This document shows positions 1-7,166 of a DNA stretch of 19,420 bases, piece by piece. A program made the position numbers and the translations under genes. Numbering within the stretch: position 1 is the first letter of the stretch; each line of letters begins with the position of its first letter. The notes under the pieces were generated by a model. That model did no database searches. It saw nothing but the letters and a program-made list of their open reading frames with translations, and was not told where the DNA came from. Source of the stretch: CAYXZO01 sp964469505 (GTDB taxonomy: Bacteria; Fidelibacterota; UBA8477; JABMPR01); NCBI GenBank assembly GCA_964469505.1, contig CAYXZO010000043.1, forward strand, positions 1 through 19,420, in the 5' to 3' direction.

Positions 1-515
1 TCCATAGCTGCCGGCCATTTTTCCTCATCCGGTAGCTCAAAGATAAATTGGATATCAACTTCACGGAATAACCAGTGTCCGTTCTCGATTTCCCGCTCCA
101 ACTGCCCGGCCGCCCAGCCGGCATAACCCAGCAAAAAGCGGTAATGAGCAGGTCCCGCCTGGGCTTTTATAGCTTCCAGCGTTTGCTGATCGCTGGATAG
201 AGACAGCTCGGAATTGACCTGTAAGGAAGTTGCACTCTCGAAGTCGGCTGAGTGAAGAATAAACCCCCGCTCCAGGGAAACCGGCCCCCCGAAATAGATT
301 TCTTTGAATGTTTCCCGCAGGTCGGTAGGTAAATGTATCTCCGCTTGTAGTTCGGTATTAGCCCCCTGGCGGAGCGGTTTATTGATGATGACTCCCATGG
401 CTCCCGAAGCGTCATGGGCACAGATTAAAACCACCGACCGCCGGAAATAGGGATCCGTCATATGCGGCATGGCAATGAGCACATGTCCGGTCAGATAGCG
501 GTTACTTTCCTCCAT
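1..515 (-). CDS. YqgE/AlgH family protein (DUF179), C-terminus cut by window edge
   Basis: Reading the minus strand from the ATG at 515 gives an open frame of about 171 codons running off the window. It starts MEESNRYLTGHVLIAMPHM, followed by DPYFRRSVVLICAHD, GAMGVIINKP, an FGGPV block and, further on, a LLGYAGWAAGQLE block. These are the conserved blocks of the YqgE/AlgH family, single-domain proteins of roughly 180-190 residues, so only about the last 10-20 residues should be missing. An in-frame TAA lies four codons upstream of the ATG, which bounds the start; the ribosome binding site is weak. The family's biochemical role is not firmly established (AlgH was named from alginate regulation in Pseudomonas). 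It lies 135 bases downstream of the acylase gene on the same strand, so it may be co-transcribed with it. Confidence 0.9.
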   Translation of the reverse strand, partial: MEESNRYLTGHVLIAMPHMTDPYFRRSVVLICAHDASGAMGVIINKPLRQGANTELQAEIHLPTDLRETFKEIYFGGPVSLERGFILHSADFESATSLQVNSELSLSSDQQTLEAIKAQAGPAHYRFLLGYAGWAAGQLEREIENGHWLFREVDIQFIFELPDEEKWPAAM

Positions 516-650
516 CAGCCTGTCTGTTTAGAGCCACAACACCCACGTAAGTTCCTGACCTTGGCCGTTTTTCAAAAGGAAAAGCGTTCTCTTCGTTGAA
601 AACTGCAAACTTTAGCGCCTTTCTGAGAAGGGTGAACTTTGAAACACCAC

Positions 651-3026
651 TCAACTTGCCGGCAATAATTGCAGCACCTCTTTCTTCAAATCCTTTTGCC
701 AGACACTGGGCTGGAGACTCTCCACGAAATGCCGTCCTGCCAACCATAAGTCGATGAGATCGGTGTAGTGTTTGTTGAAAACCACTCCCACTTGACCACC
801 GCTATTGGCGAAGTAGGCTTCACTGGGGTGAGCCAGGTCCACAATCATGCGCATGGAGGCGGTCATGATCGTCTGGTAGCGATCCTCGAAATCGTATTCC
901 GCCCGGTTGACCGTTTCTCCATCGCCTCCAAAGGGAAAGGGACCGTAGCTGAAAATTTTGCGGAACAGTTCACCTTGTTTTTCGAAGGGATGATGAAAAG
1001 CCACCGTATGTACCCGTCCCCAGCGCCATTTGCTTAAGTCATCGGTACCGAAAGTGGCTGCCAGATTTTCCTGGGCCAACTGGTAAGCCTGCCGCAACAA
1101 CTCATCCCGGGTCTCCCGTTGAGGCGTACGGACATCATCAAACCAGGGATTAGCATTGTCTTCCATCATTTTGAGTACTCGATTCAAAGAGAGATACCAA
1201 GACCTCACATATTCGTCTCCTAAGCGGGGACCTAAATCATCCCGCCAGATCAAGCGCAGAAATTGATGCAATGTTTCATGATATAAAGTGGCCGCCGATG
1301 ATTCGGGGGCAAGCTCACCGTCCCAGTCTCGCAATTCCATATAACCCACCTCTGTGGAATCGGGTAAGGCCGCCAGCAAGTAGCGCAAAAATATGGGGGC
1401 CAGCAGACTCTTTTGATCCAGCTGCAATGCCTGATGATCTGCCAGGGAGGTGCGTGATTTGGATTGCAACTTTTCTTCAATGCGGCGCAAACGGTAATCC
1501 GGAGAGTAAACCCCAGGCATAGGATAGGGATAGCCAGGGCCTACTACTTCCGTGTTGGCGGTGGCGATGTACCCCTGCGGGGGATCGAAAACATGGGGCA
1601 ATTCTTCAAATGGGATATAACCCGTCCAATCATACTCCCCAGTCCAACCGGGAACAGGATAGGGACCGTGTGGGGTCTTACGTAGAGGAATTCTTCCCGC
1701 CCCATAATAACCGATATGACCATCCCTGTCGGCGTACACGAAGTTCTGAGGGGCGCCGGTGTATTTTGCGACCCCCTGTACGAATTCTTCCCAATTCCGG
1801 GCACGATTGATACGGTAGAAAGCTTCCATTTCACCCAGAAATCCCCGGGGGCTCCAGCTCAAGGCCATCAGCGTGTCCCCTTCTACCACCACCGGACCGT
1901 GGATAGTGCTGCGGAGTTGAATAGGCTCCGCCCTGCGGCCGCCGGGAGCTTTTTTGTCTTTGACCCAGATGGTATCCAGCCGGACTTTAAAGGCCCGAGA
2001 TTGATCACGATATATATAATGGTTGAGGTCGCCCGGTACGACTTTTTCAATAAACAAGTCCTGAACATCCGGTCCCATATTGGTCAGGCCCCAGGCGATA
2101 TGTTCATTGTGACCGATCAGCACCAACGGTAGCCCTGCCATGCAGCCTCCGGCCACGTTCAGTCCCGGAGCTTTCAGGTGGGCAAAATACCAGGGGCTGG
2201 GCAAGCGAGAGCCGAACAGATGGGGATCGCTGGCTAGAATTGGTTTACCGTTGACGGTGCGGGACCCGCTAACCGCCCAGCAGTTACTGCCGCCTACTTC
2301 CCCGATCAGTTCAGATATGGTTTCGGCCGCCGCCAGTAGCCGTTGGGTACCTTTGGACGGGCCGTAAGTGTACAGATAGTCAAGTATCTTACGTTGTTCA
2401 GGCCCGTAATAGGGAAACAACTCTTGGGCTTTGGCCATTCCCAGCTTTTGGATGATTTGTTGATATAATAACTCGGCTTTGTAGTTGTAAGACAATTGCC
2501 AGCTCTGCAGCTTGGCGATAGAGAGCACATCGGTAGTTTTCCACCGGTGCGGTTGGACTTTCAGCAGACGCAGTTCCAGGGGCAAGGTTTTGCCCTGGTC
2601 CAAATAACTGTTTATGCCTTTAACGAAAGCTTTCAAGTAGGCAAATATGCTGGCCGGCAACCGTTCTTCCACCTCGGCGACACTTAAAGTAAAAAGTTGC
2701 AAGCGACGTAGAGTTTTATCCGTGTCCAGCAGTTTAGGCCCCAGCAACTCCGCCAGCCGGCCTTCCGCTGCGGCCCGCATCAGTTCCATCTGGAATAAGC
2801 GGTCCTGGGCCATGCAGTAGCCCAGGGCAAAAGCGGCGTCTTCCTGGTTCTGGGCCACGATATGGGGTATGCCATAGCGGTCACGAACCACTTCCACCGG
2901 TGCTTTCAGCCCCGCCAGCTTGATTCGCCCGCTGTGTTTAGGTTGTCCGCTGTTCAGATAGAAATAAATGCCGGCACCAACCAGAATGAGGGCTAACAAC
3001 ACCCCTATGCTGATTCTTTTCAACAT
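651..3026 (-). CDS. Penicillin acylase family Ntn hydrolase, membrane-anchored/periplasmic
   Basis: This 791-residue protein belongs to the penicillin amidase family (acyl-amide hydrolases made as a precursor and self-cleaved into alpha and beta chains). Residues about 5-24 form one hydrophobic helix after MLKR, a signal anchor or signal peptide, so the enzyme should face the periplasm. The alpha-chain hallmark RDRYGIPHI is at about 48-56. The cleavage/nucleophile site is VGGSNCWAVSG, with catalytic Ser247, the expected N-terminus of the beta chain. The SDPHL block and the LTN oxyanion motif follow. An in-frame ATG exists at 3110, but the ATG at 3026 has a GGAGG ribosome site about ten bases upstream, begins directly before the membrane segment, and lies downstream of a plausible promoter, so I start there. 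The substrate cannot be read from the sequence: beta-lactams, N-acyl-homoserine lactones and other N-acyl amides are all possible. Confidence 0.93.
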   Translation of the reverse strand: MLKRISIGVLLALILVGAGIYFYLNSGQPKHSGRIKLAGLKAPVEVVRDRYGIPHIVAQNQEDAAFALGYCMAQDRLFQMELMRAAAEGRLAELLGPKLLDTDKTLRRLQLFTLSVAEVEERLPASIFAYLKAFVKGINSYLDQGKTLPLELRLLKVQPHRWKTTDVLSIAKLQSWQLSYNYKAELLYQQIIQKLGMAKAQELFPYYGPEQRKILDYLYTYGPSKGTQRLLAAAETISELIGEVGGSNCWAVSGSRTVNGKPILASDPHLFGSRLPSPWYFAHLKAPGLNVAGGCMAGLPLVLIGHNEHIAWGLTNMGPDVQDLFIEKVVPGDLNHYIYRDQSRAFKVRLDTIWVKDKKAPGGRRAEPIQLRSTIHGPVVVEGDTLMALSWSPRGFLGEMEAFYRINRARNWEEFVQGVAKYTGAPQNFVYADRDGHIGYYGAGRIPLRKTPHGPYPVPGWTGEYDWTGYIPFEELPHVFDPPQGYIATANTEVVGPGYPYPMPGVYSPDYRLRRIEEKLQSKSRTSLADHQALQLDQKSLLAPIFLRYLLAALPDSTEVGYMELRDWDGELAPESSAATLYHETLHQFLRLIWRDDLGPRLGDEYVRSWYLSLNRVLKMMEDNANPWFDDVRTPQRETRDELLRQAYQLAQENLAATFGTDDLSKWRWGRVHTVAFHHPFEKQGELFRKIFSYGPFPFGGDGETVNRAEYDFEDRYQTIMTASMRMIVDLAHPSEAYFANSGGQVGVVFNKHYTDLIDLWLAGRHFVESLQPSVWQKDLKKEVLQLLPAS

Positions 3027-3059
3027 TTGAATTTGTCCTCCATCCTCTCTTAGTAAGGC

Positions 3060-3088
3060 AATATTACGCTCCTCGTTGGGGTTACCAA
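3060..3088 (-). promoter_or_regulatory. Candidate sigma70-type promoter of the acylase gene
   Basis: On the minus strand TTGGTA (3083-3088) and AATATT (3060-3065) are separated by 17 bases, each matching four of six consensus positions. Transcription would start near 3052, leaving a short leader that carries the GGAGG site before the ATG at 3026. The elements are weak individually; the support is spacing and position. Confidence 0.35.
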
Positions 3089-3155
3089 GGCAAAAGAGGG
3101 GTTGTTGCATCCCGATTTAAACTCACAGCCAATGCACCTCGTAAGAATTTCTAAA

Positions 3156-3190
3156 TAAAAAAGCCGCCTTAAAGAAGGCGGCCTTTTTTA
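3156..3190 (-). terminator. Rho-independent terminator of sodB (possibly bidirectional)
   Basis: A perfect 8-bp stem, GCCGCCTT (3163-3170) with AAGGCGGC (3175-3182) around a 4-base loop, is followed on the minus strand by a run of six T. It lies about 28 bases beyond the sodB stop. On the plus strand it is also followed by C and a run of T, so it could terminate in both directions. It separates sodB from the acylase gene. Confidence 0.9.
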
Positions 3191-3209
3191 ACTAAGGGAA
3201 GGGGAGCTC

Positions 3210-3791
3210 TTAGGAATTAAACTTTTCAGCCACAAAGTCCCAATTAATGATTTTCCACAGCGCCTCCACATACTTGGCCCGGGCGTTGCGATAATCGATA
3301 TAATAGGCGTGTTCCCACACATCCATGGTGAGCAGGGGCGTATCACCCGAGGTCAATGGATTACCGGCGTTGCTGGTGCTTTCCACCGCCAGAGAGCCAT
3401 CCGCCTTCTTCACCAGCCAGGCCCAGCCGGAGCCGAAGGTCTTAACGGCGGTGTCCGAAAAAGTCTTAACGAAATTCTCGAAGGAACCAAAAGTTTGACG
3501 CAACGCTTCAGCCAATTTGCCCTGGGGCTCACCGCCGCCTTTGGGTGAGAGGCAGTTCCAGTAGAAAGTATGGTTCCATACCTGAGCCGCGTTGTTAAAA
3601 ATGCCACCAGAGGCTTTGCGGATGATATCCTCCAGCGCGGCGTTTTCGAATTCGGTTCCCGGGACCAGCTTGTTGAGATTGTTGACGTAAGCTTGATGGT
3701 GTTTGCCATAGTGATATTCCAGGGTTTCCCGGGAAATCACCGGTTCCAGCGCGTCCATGGCATAGGGTAGTTCGGGTAGTGTATGATTCAT
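3210..3791 (-). CDS. sodB: Iron superoxide dismutase
   Basis: This 193-residue cytoplasmic enzyme dismutates superoxide to oxygen and hydrogen peroxide. Metal ligands are His27 (EYHYGKHHQAY), His74 (QVWNHTFYW), Asp157 and His161 (DVWEHAYYIDYRNA). The iron rather than manganese type is indicated by NNAAQVWNH, with Gln70 at the position that tunes the active site of FeSODs, and by FGSGWAWLV followed by STSNAG. The frame extends upstream to 3887, but the ATG at 3791 begins the conserved N-terminus and has AGGAG seven bases before it. The gene is monocistronic: it has its own terminator and is divergent from the queD-like gene. A Fur-box-like sequence lies just upstream. Confidence 0.97.
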   Translation of the reverse strand: MNHTLPELPYAMDALEPVISRETLEYHYGKHHQAYVNNLNKLVPGTEFENAALEDIIRKASGGIFNNAAQVWNHTFYWNCLSPKGGGEPQGKLAEALRQTFGSFENFVKTFSDTAVKTFGSGWAWLVKKADGSLAVESTSNAGNPLTSGDTPLLTMDVWEHAYYIDYRNARAKYVEALWKIINWDFVAEKFNS

Positions 3792-3813
3792 TGCTTTGCT
3801 CCTTATCTGTTTT

Positions 3814-3828
3814 TGCGAATGATTTTCA
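3814..3828. promoter_or_regulatory. Possible Fur/PerR-type operator upstream of sodB
   Basis: TGCGAATGATTTTCA is an imperfect 7-1-7 inverted repeat matching about 11 of 14 positions of the Fur consensus half-sites (TGATAAT n ATTATCA). It lies 23-37 bases upstream of the sodB start, where an operator would overlap the transcription start. Metal- or peroxide-dependent control of SOD genes is common. No Fur or PerR gene is in the window, so this is suggestive only. Confidence 0.3.
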
Positions 3829-3927
3829 ACATACTTTAGGAATTTAGCCGTAGAGCCAAGAAATCCAAAGACAAATCGGCCCGGCAAAGCGCTGGATTTT
3901 GAAAGTGGGGAGGCCTAAATTCGCCCC

Positions 3928-4362
3928 GTGATTTACGGCTCCACTCCACCCCGACTGATACTTCATAAAACCTTTACCTTTTGTGCTGCTCACCGCTATC
4001 ACCAACCCGCTTTTTCGGAAGAGGAAAATCAGCGGGCTTTCGGTAAAGATGTGCAACTCCACGGCCATAATTACACCTTGACAATCTCAGTCACGGGAGA
4101 TGTGGATCCGGCCACCGGTTTCATGGTGGATTTGGGTCATTTGAAAGAAATCGTGCGAGAGCACGTGCTGGAGAAATTAGATCACGCCCAGATCGACCAG
4201 GATATTCCGTGGTTCGCCGACAAGCAACCCTCCACTGAGAACCTGGTGGTCTGGATCTGGAATCAAATCGCACCCCGCTTGGAAGGCGCGCGTCTTTACC
4301 GCATTCGCCTGCAGGAAACTCCCACCATTTACACCGATTATTACGGTCCCACTCCCGAATGA
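3928..4362 (+). CDS. 6-pyruvoyl-tetrahydropterin synthase / QueD family protein with Asp at the catalytic Cys position
   Basis: This 144-residue protein is of the PTPS/QueD family, which converts dihydroneopterin triphosphate either to 6-carboxytetrahydropterin (queuosine route) or to related pterins. Zinc ligands are His22 (FCAAHRY), His45 and His47 (LHGHNY). The proton-relay pair is Asp85-His86 (KLDHAQID). The pterin-binding Glu is Glu130 (QETPTIY). In rat PTPS the residue after FGK is the catalytic Cys42; here the same block reads FGKDVQLHGH, with Asp41. A Cys is present instead at 19, where the family usually has Ser. The start is GTG; a GGGGAGG site lies unusually far (14 bases) upstream. 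The gene overlaps the transporter gene by four bases (ATGA), and folE, which makes its substrate, is two genes on. Family assignment is sure; the exact reaction is not. Confidence 0.9.
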   Translation: MIYGSTPPRLILHKTFTFCAAHRYHQPAFSEEENQRAFGKDVQLHGHNYTLTISVTGDVDPATGFMVDLGHLKEIVREHVLEKLDHAQIDQDIPWFADKQPSTENLVVWIWNQIAPRLEGARLYRIRLQETPTIYTDYYGPTPE

Positions 4363-5138
4363 AGCGCCCCGTTCCTCCTTCCTACAAGCGGGACGCCATT
4401 TTTCTATCCCTTGCCGGAATCTTCCTCACTGCGCTGGTGCTGGGGAATGTCATCGGTACTACCAAATTTGTTAAGCTGTTTACTGTTCATCTGCCGTCCT
4501 GGCTGCAGGCCATAACGCCGGAGCTGGTACGCCAGGGCGACACTTACACCATGGCTGTCCCGGCAGGCGTCATCGCTTACCCTTTCACCTTTCTGGCCAC
4601 CGATCTCATTTCAGAACTATTCGGCCGCCGTAAATCGCAGCTGGTGGTCTGGGTGGGGTTCTGGATGAATTTTTTCATGCTGGGACTCATGACAATCAAC
4701 CATCTGCTCCCGGATGCGGCTGGGGTGTCTGGTGGCAAACATCTCTTTGATGGGGTGTATGAGTTCATGGTGGGCAACGTATTGGCCAGTATGGTGGCTT
4801 ATCTCACCGCCCAGAGCATCGACGTGCAGTTGTTCCATTTCTGGAAACGCCTTACCAAGGGCAAACACCTCTGGCTGCGCAATAACGCTTCCACTACCGT
4901 CAGTCAGTTGGTGGACTCTATTTCTATCCTCACTATTTTGTACCTGGCTGGTAACCTGGGAAGCGCGGTTCGGAGCGTCTGGGATTTGATAGTTTTGATC
5001 ATCAATTCTTACCTGTTCAAATTCTTTTTTGCCCTGTGTGATACCCCCCTGTTTTACCTGGGGGTATGGTTGGGCCGCAATTACATTGAAGATCCAGAAT
5101 TCATCCCGGTACCCGCAGCGGTACTGGAAGAAACATAG
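4359..5138 (+). CDS. yhhQ: YhhQ/VUT family queuosine-precursor transporter
   Basis: This 259-residue integral membrane protein has about six hydrophobic segments, roughly at residues 13-33, 66-83, 95-118, 134-153, 184-203 and 207-228. Conserved blocks of the family are TFLATDLISELFGRRKS (about 77-93), RNNASTTVSQLVDS (174-187) and YLFKFFFALCDTP (218-230). In E. coli YhhQ imports the 7-deazaguanine precursors preQ0/preQ1 for queuosine tRNA modification. The ATG overlaps the stop of the queD-like gene (ATGA), implying translational coupling, and folE begins 11 bases downstream. The context supports a role in pterin/7-deazaguanine supply; the exact substrate is inferred from the family. Confidence 0.92.
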   Translation: MKRPVPPSYKRDAIFLSLAGIFLTALVLGNVIGTTKFVKLFTVHLPSWLQAITPELVRQGDTYTMAVPAGVIAYPFTFLATDLISELFGRRKSQLVVWVGFWMNFFMLGLMTINHLLPDAAGVSGGKHLFDGVYEFMVGNVLASMVAYLTAQSIDVQLFHFWKRLTKGKHLWLRNNASTTVSQLVDSISILTILYLAGNLGSAVRSVWDLIVLIINSYLFKFFFALCDTPLFYLGVWLGRNYIEDPEFIPVPAAVLEET

Positions 5139-5149
5139 GAGTATTCCTG

Positions 5150-5725
5150 ATGGATGAACAAAGACTTAAGCGTTTGGAGGGAATAATAAGAGAACTGCTG
5201 GAGCTGGTGGGGGAGGACCCTCAGCGGCAAGGATTGTTGCGTACTCCCCACCGGGTGGCGCAATCCTGGGCCTTTTTTTCCCAGGGCTATCACCAGGACA
5301 TAGTGCAGGTCCTGAATGAGGCCGTATTCGAGGACCCCTGCAGCGAAATGGTGGTTGTGCGGGATATCGAGTTTTTCAGTATATGTGAACATCACCTGCT
5401 GCCCTTCTTCGGTAAGGCCCATGTGGGTTATATCCCCAACGGCAAGGTTATTGGCCTTTCGAAAATCCCTCGCATAGTGGATATGTTTTCCCGTCGACTG
5501 CAATTGCAGGAGCGCATCACCCACCAGATCGCCACCGCTCTACAAGAATTGTTAAATCCCCATGGGGTGGCCGTGGTATTGGAAGGCCGCCACCTGTGCA
5601 TGCAGATGCGCGGCGTGGAAAAGCAGAATTCCTTCGCCACCACGTCCGCCATGCTGGGAGAATTCCACGACGAAGCCGAAACCCGCGCCGAGTTCCTGAA
5701 TATCATCGGTCTGCGCAATTTGTAA
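5150..5725 (+). CDS. folE: GTP cyclohydrolase I
   Basis: This 191-residue enzyme hydrolyses GTP to 7,8-dihydroneopterin triphosphate and formate, the first step for folate, pterins and queuosine. Zinc ligands are Cys79 and His82 in SICEHHLLPFFG and Cys150 in EGRHLCMQMRGVEKQNS. The helical N-terminus with DPQRQGLLRTPHRVA and the IGLSKIPRIVDMFSRRLQLQER block are typical, and the length is normal for a bacterial type IA enzyme. AGGAG lies eight bases before the ATG. The gene sits 11 bases after the transporter gene and 10 before the kinase fusion. It directly supplies the substrate of the PTPS/QueD protein two genes upstream. Confidence 0.97.
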   Translation: MDEQRLKRLEGIIRELLELVGEDPQRQGLLRTPHRVAQSWAFFSQGYHQDIVQVLNEAVFEDPCSEMVVVRDIEFFSICEHHLLPFFGKAHVGYIPNGKVIGLSKIPRIVDMFSRRLQLQERITHQIATALQELLNPHGVAVVLEGRHLCMQMRGVEKQNSFATTSAMLGEFHDEAETRAEFLNIIGLRNL

Positions 5726-5735
5726 CGGAGCATAC

Positions 5736-7166
5736 ATGGAGCGTTTGCAGCAGCTTTTCGAAAAAACTTTTGGCTCGGCGCCGGAGAGGATTGAACCGCT
5801 ACCGGCCCATGGTTCACCCCGGCGTTACCTCCGCTTACGAGCGGGAAAACATACGGCCATCGGAGCTTTAAACGAGGACGTAGCCGAAAACCGGGCCTTT
5901 ATCCATTTCTCCCGCCATTTCCGGCAACAGGGACTACCGGTGCCGGAGATTTACGCCGTGGCTGAGGATGAGAAAGCCTACCTGGAAGAAGACCTGGGCG
6001 ACGACACGCTGTTTGATCTGCTCCAGCAAGAACGGGCCGGTAAGCAAGAAGTGCCCGCCCGCATCGCCGAATACTACGCCCAGGCCGTGCGCTGGCTGCC
6101 CCGGTTCCAGATTCAGGGCGCCCAAGGGTTGGATTTCTCCGTGTGCTATCCTCACCAGGCTTTCGACCGCCGTTCCATGTTGTGGGATTTGAATTATTTC
6201 AAGTATTACTTTCTGAAGCTGGCGTACATCCCCTTCCACGAAAAGCGCCTGGAAGACGATTTCCAGACTTTCACCGACTACCTTCTACAAGCTCCAGCGG
6301 ATTATTTCCTGTACCGCGATTTCCAGTCCCGGAACATCATGGTGAAAGAGGGCCGGGTGTATTTTATCGATTACCAGGGTGGTCGCAAAGGCGCCCTACC
6401 TTACGATTTGGCCTCCCTGCTGTTCGATTCCAAAGCTGATTTGCCTTTTCCGTTCCGGCGGCAATTATTGGGAATTTACCTGCAAGAATTGTCACGCCAC
6501 ATGCCGGTTGATCAGCGCAGCTTCATGGAATTCTTCCACGCCTTTGTCTTGATTCGCATCATGCAGGCCATGGGAGCTTACGGCTATCGGGGGTTTTATG
6601 AACGCAAGACCCATTTCCTGCAGAGCATCCCTTATGCGGTGCGCAATCTGGAACATTTGATCAAGCACTATGAACCGCCGATAGCTTTACCGGAGCTGTG
6701 GGAAGTTTTCCGCCAGATCATCCAGAGTTCAAAGCTACGCCAGTACGGTCAGGTGCAACTGCCCTTAACCGTGAGGGTCATCAGTTTCTCCTATCGCAAC
6801 GGAGTCCCGGTGGATGAGAAAGGTCACGGCGGTGGGTTTGTTTTCGATTGTCGTTATTTGCCCAATCCGGGACGAGATGTCCGGTTTAAGAACCTTACGG
6901 GGAAGGATGCGGAAACCGTCGCTTATTTTCGCGACAAACCGGAGGTGGATCATTTTCTGAACCGGGTGGAAGATATCCTGGATGCAACGGTCCAGAGCTA
7001 CCTTAAGCAGAATTTCACCGATTTGATGGTTTGTTTCGGCTGTACCGGCGGCCAACATCGGTCGGTATACGTGGCAGAACAGGTGGCCCAACATCTACAG
7101 CGGCATCAGCGGGTAAAGGTTCAACTGATACATCGAGAACTGGCTGGTGGAATTCCCCGACACTAA
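5736..7166 (+). CDS. Fusion: AmgK-like aminoglycoside-phosphotransferase-fold sugar kinase + RapZ-type C-terminal domain
   Basis: The 476-residue protein has two parts. Residues about 1-330 are an APH/choline-kinase-fold phosphotransferase: EEDLGDDTLFDLL (84-96) is the hinge region, YRDFQSRNIM (193-202) the catalytic loop with Asp195 and Asn200, and FIDYQGG (210-216) holds the metal-binding Asp212. The layout resembles AmgK, the anomeric kinase of N-acetylmuramate/N-acetylglucosamine. Residues about 342-476 match the C-terminal domain of RapZ (formerly UPF0042): FSYRNGVP, FDCRYLPNPGR and CFGCTGGQHRSVYVAE, ending in IHREL. In E. coli this domain binds glucosamine-6-phosphate and RNA. The RapZ N-terminal P-loop domain is absent, its place being taken by the kinase. 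GGAG lies five bases before the ATG. The MurU-like gene overlaps its 3' end. Kinase plus uridylyltransferase is the AmgK-MurU recycling pair of Pseudomonas; the GlcN6P-sensor role of the tail is inference. Confidence 0.85.
   Translation: MERLQQLFEKTFGSAPERIEPLPAHGSPRRYLRLRAGKHTAIGALNEDVAENRAFIHFSRHFRQQGLPVPEIYAVAEDEKAYLEEDLGDDTLFDLLQQERAGKQEVPARIAEYYAQAVRWLPRFQIQGAQGLDFSVCYPHQAFDRRSMLWDLNYFKYYFLKLAYIPFHEKRLEDDFQTFTDYLLQAPADYFLYRDFQSRNIMVKEGRVYFIDYQGGRKGALPYDLASLLFDSKADLPFPFRRQLLGIYLQELSRHMPVDQRSFMEFFHAFVLIRIMQAMGAYGYRGFYERKTHFLQSIPYAVRNLEHLIKHYEPPIALPELWEVFRQIIQSSKLRQYGQVQLPLTVRVISFSYRNGVPVDEKGHGGGFVFDCRYLPNPGRDVRFKNLTGKDAETVAYFRDKPEVDHFLNRVEDILDATVQSYLKQNFTDLMVCFGCTGGQHRSVYVAEQVAQHLQRHQRVKVQLIHRELAGGIPRH

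Noticed and set aside
502..747. 81-codon minus-strand frame between the YqgE and acylase genes
   Set aside because: Its N-terminal half overlaps the acylase C-terminus in another frame, it has no family motifs, and it runs into the YqgE start.
3027..3110. Upstream ATG extending the acylase by 28 residues
   Set aside because: It lacks a ribosome site, lies upstream of the likely promoter, and would bury the signal-anchor behind a polar extension. The ATG at 3026 has GGAGG.
3841..3927. preQ1 riboswitch before the queD-like gene
   Set aside because: The leader contains a 7-bp AAATCCA/TGGATTT repeat, but I could not find the conserved preQ1 aptamer core or pseudoknot sequence.
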